Positions 14,313-20,526 of a stretch of DNA of 20,526 nucleotides are shown here, one piece after another; position 1 is the stretch's first letter, and each line of letters starts with the position of its first letter. A program made the translations under genes and the position numbers. The notes under the pieces are model-generated. The model did no database searches and was not told the DNA's origin. It saw only the letters and a list, made by a program, of their open reading frames with translations. Location: positions 1 to 20,526 of IMG/VR virus record IMGVR_UViG_3300034198_023591. One strand, given 5' to 3'. Source of the stretch: a virus.

Positions 14313-15688
14313 AAAAATTAATATTATCCTATGCAGATCATTTTCATAAAAATTTCTTAAGTCTAACACTGCCCGGACTATATAAATATGCTAATACTTT
14401 TGATTATGATTTAATAGTCCCAAATAAAACATTAATTCGTAAAGCCTTTCTAGAGCTTAAGCTTGATGAACCATTCGATAGACCATCAGCATGGCAAAAG
14501 ATTGTACTATTAATTTATTTTTTAAAACAAGAAAAATATGATGTAATAACATGGATTGACGCTGATTGTGTAATTAATATGTTTGATGAAGATATTAATT
14601 ATGCTTTTTTAACAAATGATAAATTCATACAGGCTTTTTGCGTACATCAGTCAGCCGAAGTAGATTTTGCTAGAATACCTAATACTGGAGTATGGAGCGT
14701 TAAGCCAAGCGCAATCGAATTATTATACAAAATATGGCAACAAACACAACACATAAATCATCCTGTTTGGGAGCAACAGGGAGATATCGAAGTTATGTTT
14801 TGGAGAATAAATGAACATGAATATATTTTTAATTATCTTACCGAATATGGAAAACTATCCCTTGAACTGCCATATAAATTCAACATGCATCCTAAAGACT
14901 ACAGATTTGATATAGCAAATATACACAAAGGAATAATACATGTTACTGGGTATTACGATAATGAATTAGTTACAAATTATGATAGAACACAACATTCTAC
15001 TAAAAGTTTAACACTAGATGAATTAAAAAAGCAGAGACTAAATAATTTAAAAGAATTTATTGATATTACTAATCCTGTGTTTATAGAATCTAATAAACCT
15101 AGTATAGACTTAAATTATAAAGTATGGGAAAATATACATGAAATGTTATTAGATATTAATAAAGAACAAAACATACAGACATTATTACTTATCAATCCCG
15201 AAAATTTAGATTTAACCTACAGTCTTTTAAATGAACATCCTCTAATTAAAAACATATTAATTATTGATAATCAAAATATAACAACACTCATTAGAAATAA
15301 TGGATATATATTAAATAATAATGATTGTATTTATAAAAATATAGCAAATCTTTGTAAAGATAGAAAAAACACACATATATATAAATCTATACTTGATATT
15401 AAAAATTATAAAATTGATTTATGTTATATAGGATATTATCCAAATCATATATACAATAATTTATTAGAAAGTGTGCGACCACTAATACAGAATAACGGTT
15501 ATATATGTGGTAGTAATTTTGGATTAACTATGAGCAAAATACATAATCCAGATAAATTATACAATAAAAATATTAGACAGGCGGTGGTGGATTATTGTTG
15601 TAATTATAACGATACCAGCATGATTGGAGAAACCAGAGAAGGAATTCAAACATATTGTTTACAATATAGAAATAAGGCTACATCATGA
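14309..15688 (+). CDS. GT34-like glycosyltransferase fused to methyltransferase-like domain
   Basis: Of 459 residues, about 1-255 look like the GT34 galactosyl/mannosyltransferase group (GMA12/MNN10 type). SAWQKIVLLIYFLKQEKYD (60-78) leads into ITWIDADCVI (80-89) with the DxD. NTGVWSVKPSAIELLYKIW (125-143), WEQQGDIEVM (154-163) and GIIHVTGYYD (208-217) follow. Residues about 268-459 have an alpha/beta pattern like the Methyltransf_24 family, clearest at IDLCYIGYYPNHIYNNLLESV...NNGYICGSNF (369-404), which corresponds to IDGDHSYExV...GGxLxGHDY. The SAM-binding glycine loop is not visible (LLLINPENLD, 292-301) and the IDGDHSY acid is replaced, so the domain may be inactive or structural. The ATGA overlaps at both ends place it inside the run. 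Confidence 0.8.
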   Translation: MKKLILSYADHFHKNFLSLTLPGLYKYANTFDYDLIVPNKTLIRKAFLELKLDEPFDRPSAWQKIVLLIYFLKQEKYDVITWIDADCVINMFDEDINYAFLTNDKFIQAFCVHQSAEVDFARIPNTGVWSVKPSAIELLYKIWQQTQHINHPVWEQQGDIEVMFWRINEHEYIFNYLTEYGKLSLELPYKFNMHPKDYRFDIANIHKGIIHVTGYYDNELVTNYDRTQHSTKSLTLDELKKQRLNNLKEFIDITNPVFIESNKPSIDLNYKVWENIHEMLLDINKEQNIQTLLLINPENLDLTYSLLNEHPLIKNILIIDNQNITTLIRNNGYILNNNDCIYKNIANLCKDRKNTHIYKSILDIKNYKIDLCYIGYYPNHIYNNLLESVRPLIQNNGYICGSNFGLTMSKIHNPDKLYNKNIRQAVVDYCCNYNDTSMIGETREGIQTYCLQYRNKATS

Positions 15689-17331
15689 ATAATCTTATAA
15701 ATATTATTAATACTTTTAAATATCAGCAGAGTATAAAACAGCATTCAGATATAGATATTCTAAATATAGTATCTTCATGGAGTGGCAGGGGAATAGTAAT
15801 ACCCGCTGGCGGAGACAGATTATTAACTAATGCATATATTAATATTAAATATATTAGAGAAAAACTTGAATCTAATATACCAATAGAAATTTGGTACTTA
15901 GGAGATAAAGAAAAAAATATATACATATTTGAAGAATTATCTAAATTAAAAAATATATTGTTTATTAATGCCGAGAAGGTGAGAGAGGAATATCCGTTCA
16001 GAATTTTAAATGGATGGGAATTAAAAATTTATGCTTTGATTCATAGTCAGTTTCAAGAAGTGCTGCTACTAGACAGTGATTGTTTTTTATTACAAAAACC
16101 AGAAGATTTATTTGCTAATACTGTATACGAAGAATTTAGAGCTGTTTTTAGTACCGATCTCGGTATACAAGTAGAAGACGGAGCAAAAATAGGCAGAAAA
16201 ATAGATCCTGAAACACTCTTAATACCAACACTAGGACAATATAATGCAGAAACTTCTAGATGGGACCATAGTAAACCAAACGAAATTTGGAAATTAACTA
16301 GTACAGATCCAGATAACTTACCAGAATTTGAGAGTGGATTTATTATGGTAGATAAAACATTACATTATGAGCCATTATTTTTTATTAGACTTTTAAATGA
16401 ATACAGTGATATTGTATATAAATATATTTATGGAGATAAAGATACGTTTCATATTGGATGGGCTCATTATAAACACAAATGTAATTTGATTACAAAAGGT
16501 GTTAGAACACCAGATTATATTCAAACATATTTAGATGATAAGGTACTATTTCAGCATAGAGTGTTAAATGCTAAATTTAATCCACAAATTTTACCACAAG
16601 AACATCCAAACAATATTCCAATAGAACACTATGATATTTTTCAAAAATTTTTAAAGGAAGCAATAATACTAGTAGCTAATCAACAATTAAATAATGTATA
16701 TAATTATCCTAGACGATGTGGAAAAAACTGTCAACCTAAATGTGACATATGTATAGGTATGCATGGTTCTTCTATAAAAGGAGCCTTCCCATACATAGAA
16801 TATATAAAATCTGTAATTCAATTAAATGAACCCAATCATATACTAGATATAGGTTGCGGGAATGGATTATTATTAAGTTTTTTAAATATTGATACAGATA
16901 TTTTACACACAACAAGATATACTGGCATAGACATCTCTAAAACAGCAATAGAAGAAGCTAAAAATCATTTCAAAGAATCATCACATCAAATTAAATTTAC
17001 ACAACAAGATATGTTGTATTATGACATTCCAAATGATATTGATTTAATTATTATTAAAGATTTTTTTAATCATTTATCTTTTGATGAAAATAAAAGTATT
17101 CTATATAAAATTTTGAATTCAAATTATAAATACTTAGTTATTTGTAATGACATGCCTGATAAAAATAATATTGATATATTACGAGGCCAATATAGACCGT
17201 TAGATATTGTAAAATACATAAATAATGAACTACCAGAAATGACATCATCTTTTGCTTTAATTAATGATTTTATATATAATACAACAGGTGAAGATAAAAG
17301 AATTATTACATTACGTCATATCATAAATTAA
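15685..17331 (+). CDS. GT71-like mannosyltransferase fused to SAM methyltransferase
   Basis: This 548-residue protein has a GT-A N-terminal domain of the MNN1-like (GT71) kind. SGRGIVIPAGGDRLLTNAY (33-51) and IPIEIWYLGD (65-74) are followed by YPFRILNGWELKIYALIHS (103-121) and VLLLDSDCFLL (126-136) with the DxD; FESGFIMVDK (215-224) and FHIGWAHYKH (255-264) complete it. A Cys-rich linker (CGKNCQPKCDIC, 345-356) may bind a metal. Residues about 370-540 form a class I methyltransferase: HILDIGCGNGLLLSF (385-399) is motif I, RYTGIDISKTAIEEAK (411-426) motif II, and FTQQDML (438-444) and IDLIIIKDFFNHL (452-464) motifs III and IV. Motif I is intact, unlike the neighbouring fusion. A likely product is a sugar that is added and then O-methylated by one chain. 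Confidence 0.87.
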   Translation: MNNLINIINTFKYQQSIKQHSDIDILNIVSSWSGRGIVIPAGGDRLLTNAYINIKYIREKLESNIPIEIWYLGDKEKNIYIFEELSKLKNILFINAEKVREEYPFRILNGWELKIYALIHSQFQEVLLLDSDCFLLQKPEDLFANTVYEEFRAVFSTDLGIQVEDGAKIGRKIDPETLLIPTLGQYNAETSRWDHSKPNEIWKLTSTDPDNLPEFESGFIMVDKTLHYEPLFFIRLLNEYSDIVYKYIYGDKDTFHIGWAHYKHKCNLITKGVRTPDYIQTYLDDKVLFQHRVLNAKFNPQILPQEHPNNIPIEHYDIFQKFLKEAIILVANQQLNNVYNYPRRCGKNCQPKCDICIGMHGSSIKGAFPYIEYIKSVIQLNEPNHILDIGCGNGLLLSFLNIDTDILHTTRYTGIDISKTAIEEAKNHFKESSHQIKFTQQDMLYYDIPNDIDLIIIKDFFNHLSFDENKSILYKILNSNYKYLVICNDMPDKNNIDILRGQYRPLDIVKYINNELPEMTSSFALINDFIYNTTGEDKRIITLRHIIN

Positions 17332-17332
17332 T

Positions 17333-18448
17333 ATGTCTAGGTCTAAAGGATTAATTATTATGTCTGGAGAATGTTTCCGTGAAGGAAATATGTGGTCCAG
17401 ACTTAGAGATACTCAACGAGGATATGATGGACAAAAAATAGCTACGGATTCTCACGGCTTATTTTTTAATAAAATTTTAGAAACAAATGACATAGATATA
17501 TATTTAAATACATATAATACAAAATACTATAAAGAACTAGAGGTATGGTACCAACCACATTCTGTCCACATAAATTACTTAGAAAATATTAATCCATATG
17601 GCGCATATGGTCCGTCATATATATCTACAGAATGTCTAAACAAATTAAATATAGATAATTACGAATGGATTTTATGTTTTCGTCCAGACCTGATACTTAA
17701 ATCATATTTTATACATCATATTTTTAATACTGAATGGGATCAGCTAATGTATCCATATAGACTATGGCTGAATTGGCTATTTATAGATAATGGATTTATC
17801 AATATGAGCGATACGATGTTATTTTGTCCTAAAAAACTATTTCATATAATTAAAAAAGGAGGATTACAACTATTCCATGACGGGTTATATAATTATATTA
17901 ATAAACATCAATTAGATAAAAACGATTTTAACTTCATGATTAAAACACTACATGATTCTGATTCTTTTAAAGACTATAATCCATTATATACTATGGCTGG
18001 TAGAGAAGAAAATAAATATTGGTATAGTTATGGTTACGAAGTTGATCCAAGAGATAAATATAAAATACATTTAACAAATAAACATTATGTTTTTAATGAC
18101 TGGAATTTATTAGATAATAATATTCCGATAAATGAAAAATTAAATATTAAAAATCTAGAAGATGCCTGGGAATGGTGGCATCAAGATAATCAGACTATTA
18201 ACAAATTTCACAATATAATAGAATTACATCCAATAGATATATTCCATGGACAAAGAGTTAGGCTTTCCAGACATATGGACCAAACATATTGGGAAAAGTC
18301 TGAAGATAAAATCTTTATATATCATGCTGATTTTAGACGCAGTTCTATATTTAATAGGGTTTCAGACTATATTTATGAGGGTAATTATGAATTTGATCCT
18401 AGTGTTAAATTCATGTTGAGAAAATTAATAAGACCAAATATATTATGA
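17333..18448 (+). CDS. Putative glycosyltransferase-like protein (RxDL type)
   Basis: This 371-residue soluble protein begins MSRSKGLIIMSGECFREGN, followed by SHGLFF (40-45) and IDIYLNTYNTKYY (54-66). EWILCFRPDLIL (111-122) holds the RxDL element, and MSDTMLFCPKKLF follows further on. This order parallels the protein encoded at 2512 (CLSGQ, IFIHSW, VIRCRMDL, NDQFAYG) and suggests the same broad transferase-like fold; no exact family was recognised. The C-terminal third contains several His and Trp residues (EDAWEWWHQDN, HGQRVRLSRHMD). The gene starts 1 bp after the previous stop, and its last 6 bp overlap the end of the minus-strand gene. It closes the plus-strand run. Confidence 0.68.
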   Translation: MSRSKGLIIMSGECFREGNMWSRLRDTQRGYDGQKIATDSHGLFFNKILETNDIDIYLNTYNTKYYKELEVWYQPHSVHINYLENINPYGAYGPSYISTECLNKLNIDNYEWILCFRPDLILKSYFIHHIFNTEWDQLMYPYRLWLNWLFIDNGFINMSDTMLFCPKKLFHIIKKGGLQLFHDGLYNYINKHQLDKNDFNFMIKTLHDSDSFKDYNPLYTMAGREENKYWYSYGYEVDPRDKYKIHLTNKHYVFNDWNLLDNNIPINEKLNIKNLEDAWEWWHQDNQTINKFHNIIELHPIDIFHGQRVRLSRHMDQTYWEKSEDKIFIYHADFRRSSIFNRVSDYIYEGNYEFDPSVKFMLRKLIRPNIL

Positions 18449-20044
18449 GCGACGAACAAAAGTAACAGAAATAATATTAGAAAGACCGTGGCGGTTTGTA
18501 ATATCTTCGTTAAATCCAATATCAGAAACAGACTTATACACTATGTCGTGAGTCCTATTCAATTTTTGTAACAAAAATATATACGAATCTATATCTCCGT
18601 CTATAAAATCATAAAAACATAAAATCAATTGTTTGAATTTTGACAGTGTTGGGAGACCTAGTAACCACTTAACTGCGACATCAGTTCCTAAATTTAAAAA
18701 TAAAAACATATCTGCATATTTATATATCATATAATTAGTATTTGTTGCAAATTGACTATCTCTACAGTCTATAGATCTATCAATATAAGAAATATTATAT
18801 TTATTCTCATCTATTTCAATATTAGATCCTAGTAAATATATATCTTTAATCTCTATATTATTATTTAAAATTTTGTTTATTAATACATTATTATTAAAAA
18901 TATCATAAAATAATAATCCATCATAATCTTTTATTTTTGCAGAAGAAACTACTCCTAGATCCACATCGCCACCCTGAACAATGTCTATTGGTTGAATTTT
19001 AGATTGAACTTTAAATAGGTTATTAAGTTGACTAATTTTATCATCTTTAATAATATTATTTTCTATATTTTTTCTAATCCAACCATTTGTACACAAAGCA
19101 TAGTGTTCTTCAGATTTTTTTGTATCATATGTGCTTTTATGAGAAACTACCATTACGTCACTATTATGTTTATTAATATACCCTAATAAAACCCCCTCAT
19201 CATGCAGAAAGGCATCTTTTATATTACTTATTTTATCTAAAGTATATTCTATTATAGAATCAATAGTACATTTATCTGTTATTGGTAGGGCAAAACCAGT
19301 AAAGCCACCAGGCATGTATCTTTTTTCTATTCTAGTATTAAAATGATTATCAGATAGATCGATATAATTTTGATTAAAAAAAGACAACCAATCAGATGTT
19401 ATAAACTTAATAGACGGTTCTGTTTTATGTGCTTCTAATAAATTTTCTATTAAATAATTATTATAATACCGATCGTCATCTAAAAGAACTAAAAGTTTAT
19501 TATATATATCAGAGTATTTATATATTAATGGTCCTAAAAATTTAGATGCTGGGCCATAGTCTATATCGGTTTCAATAATCTCTATTCTTGGAATTGTCTT
19601 TAATTTATCTAAAACACTCAAACTTAAACATTCTTGAAATCTATGGAAAGACTTTGGAACAGTAATATAAAGCTTATCTATTTCATAGGTCTGACTGTAT
19701 AGTATATGGTCTATTCTATAAAGAAAGTCTTCAGAATTAAACCTAGGAGGAACAACAGCCATACCAATACAAATAGGAATAGTAGGAACACTTTGTGGTA
19801 TTTTCATATCTATAGGCACAGAAAGTTCGTTTAAGTCTGATCGCCCAATATGCAATAACTTATTTTTACAATGTAATTTATCGTATATATTGAATATAAG
19901 GTCCTGATACCATCCACACTTTGTATCTATTCTTTGTATGCTTAATAAATTATTATATAATTTAACTTGAAATTTATCATCAGTAAATTTATTATTTAAT
20001 AATCTTATTGTGTATTTATCATTATCGTACAAAATATCAGACAT
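18443..20044 (-). CDS. Large GT-A glycosyltransferase-like protein, minus strand
   Basis: The 533-residue protein is the only clear gene on this strand. Residues about 86-290 form a GT-A-like domain: PICIGMAVVPPRFNSEDF (90-107), DKLYITVPKSFHRF (123-136), IEIIETDIDYGPASKFLGPL (154-173) and LLVLLDDDRYY (184-194). DDDR is the metal-binding motif and HDEGVLLGY (281-289) the probable catalytic acid region. Residues 1-85 form a short module with DTKCGWYQDL (40-49) and HIGRSD (65-70). Residues about 330-533 form a third region, possibly Rossmann-like, not recognised. The start ATG (complement of 20042-20044) has only a weak ribosome binding site. A GGTGTA-type motif lies 120 bp upstream on the same strand, so it may have its own promoter. 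Its stop overlaps the convergent gene. Confidence 0.8.
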   Translation of the reverse strand: MSDILYDNDKYTIRLLNNKFTDDKFQVKLYNNLLSIQRIDTKCGWYQDLIFNIYDKLHCKNKLLHIGRSDLNELSVPIDMKIPQSVPTIPICIGMAVVPPRFNSEDFLYRIDHILYSQTYEIDKLYITVPKSFHRFQECLSLSVLDKLKTIPRIEIIETDIDYGPASKFLGPLIYKYSDIYNKLLVLLDDDRYYNNYLIENLLEAHKTEPSIKFITSDWLSFFNQNYIDLSDNHFNTRIEKRYMPGGFTGFALPITDKCTIDSIIEYTLDKISNIKDAFLHDEGVLLGYINKHNSDVMVVSHKSTYDTKKSEEHYALCTNGWIRKNIENNIIKDDKISQLNNLFKVQSKIQPIDIVQGGDVDLGVVSSAKIKDYDGLLFYDIFNNNVLINKILNNNIEIKDIYLLGSNIEIDENKYNISYIDRSIDCRDSQFATNTNYMIYKYADMFLFLNLGTDVAVKWLLGLPTLSKFKQLILCFYDFIDGDIDSYIFLLQKLNRTHDIVYKSVSDIGFNEDITNRHGLSNIISVTFVRRS

Positions 20045-20149
20045 AATCTATTAATCCATTACAATAATTTAACTGTTTTTACTCAATGTTTAGGTATTAT
20101 TTTAAATTTTAAACAAGTTATAACAACGACTATTCCTAAAATACTCAGA

Positions 20150-20164
20150 TAATATTATTACACC
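20150..20164 (-). promoter_or_regulatory. GGTGTA-type promoter-like motif, copy 3 (minus strand)
   Basis: Read on the minus strand this is GGTGTAATAATATTA, a near match to the copies at 5377, 7937 and 20185. It points toward the minus-strand transferase, whose ATG lies 120 bp further on. It is the only copy in this orientation and sits ahead of the only minus-strand gene. Confidence 0.5.
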
Positions 20165-20178
20165 AATATAATCAATAA

Positions 20179-20277
20179 ATGTACGGTGTAATTATTAATA
20201 TCAGAATTTCTGATTTCTATCAGGATCCATCTATAATTATATTGTTGCTACAAGATTTAGGACTTTTGACTATTTAA
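20179..20277 (+). CDS. Possible 32-residue small protein
   Basis: ATG at 20179 opens 32 codons ending with TAA at 20275-20277, two bases before the ATG of the Thr-rich gene. The product starts MYGVIINIRISDFYQDPS and ends with a hydrophobic IIILLLQDLGLLTI. The tight spacing to the next start is typical of real phage genes. Against it, there is no ribosome binding site, the frame covers the plus-strand promoter-like motif, and short open frames are expected by chance. It may be a leader peptide or nothing. Confidence 0.2.
   Translation: MYGVIINIRISDFYQDPSIIILLLQDLGLLTI
20185..20199 (+). promoter_or_regulatory. GGTGTA-type promoter-like motif, copy 4
   Basis: GGTGTAATTATTAAT points toward the Thr-rich gene that begins 95 bp downstream. 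With the minus-strand copy at 20164 it forms an inverted repeat, giving a compact divergent arrangement. A palindrome at 20200-20214 (ATCAGAA, T, TTCTGAT) follows directly and could be an operator or part of the transcript leader. Confidence 0.5.
20200..20214. repeat. Short perfect palindrome downstream of promoter-like motif
   Basis: Two 7 bp arms, ATCAGAA and TTCTGAT, flank a single T. It lies just after the plus-strand GGTGTA copy, where transcription might start. It may be a repressor site; a chance palindrome in AT-rich DNA cannot be excluded. Confidence 0.3.
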
Positions 20278-20279
20278 CT

Positions 20280-20526
<247 letters not shown>

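Larger units (their letters stand above)
20045..20279. other. Divergent regulatory gap between minus-strand GT and Thr-rich gene
   Basis: This 235 bp stretch is the largest gap in the window. It holds two GGTGTAAT motifs facing away from each other (20157-20164 and 20185-20192), which form an 8 bp inverted repeat around a 20 bp AT-rich spacer. A 7+1+7 palindrome lies at 20200-20214. A 32-codon reading frame (20179-20277) crosses the plus-strand motif. No tRNA and no clear intrinsic terminator are seen. Confidence 0.6.

Noticed and set aside
16717-16752. CX3CX2C pattern (C349, C353, C356) like a radical SAM cluster motif in the protein at 15685
   Set aside because: The motif lies in a short linker between a GT-A and a class I methyltransferase domain; there is no room for a radical SAM barrel. 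A small zinc site is more likely.

Overview
The window is a strongly AT-rich, very densely coded stretch that most resembles the genome of a large tailed bacteriophage, perhaps from a marine or freshwater source. The case rests on tight packing, with many 1 to 29 bp overlaps, ATGA stop/start junctions and short gaps. It also rests on Shine-Dalgarno-type leaders, a phage-style HNH protein, small orphan genes and a Thr-repeat protein of virion type. No terminase, portal or capsid gene is inside the window, so phage identity is an inference. No tRNA, rRNA, CRISPR or insertion sequence was seen.

Layout, left to right. (1) 1-5373, plus strand, running in from the left: the tail of an upstream gene, a small unknown protein, and a zinc-ribbon protein with a RuvA domain III-like C-terminus overlapping a RuvB-type AAA+ helicase. 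After these come a DUF6065-like protein, a glycosyltransferase-like protein, a sugar nucleotidyltransferase-like protein, a HAD phosphatase/small-molecule kinase fusion and a 2OG-Fe(II) oxygenase. (2) 5423-7929, plus strand: a small membrane protein, an MreB/ParM-type actin-like ATPase, an HNH endonuclease and an intracellular-subtilisin-type protease. (3) 7997-18448, plus strand: a small, apparently well-expressed protein of unknown role, then a long glycan-assembly run. This run holds a GT-A transferase with a C-terminal accessory domain, a GT11 fucosyltransferase, a three-domain transferase, a small charged protein, a DUF5672-like transferase and a WavE-like protein. It continues with a CMP-sugar synthetase, two transferase/methyltransferase fusions and one more transferase-like protein. 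(4) 20044-18443, minus strand: a further large transferase, convergent with the run. (5) 20280 to the right edge, plus strand: the start of a protein that becomes almost pure threonine.

Two features tie the window together. A motif close to GGTGTAWTWATA occurs four times, each time in a gene-free or nearly gene-free gap and each time pointing at the next gene (5377, 7937 and 20185 on plus; 20164 on minus). It is a good candidate for a virus-specific promoter. Second, ten proteins carry about eleven glycosyltransferase-like domains, accompanied by sugar-activating, methylating and hydroxylating enzymes. These lie directly beside a Thr/Pro/Gln-repeat protein that would make an ideal O-glycan acceptor. 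The working idea is a phage-encoded pathway that builds a fucosylated, methylated glycan on its own virion proteins or on the host surface. The families are read from the sequence; the shared pathway and its target are inference.
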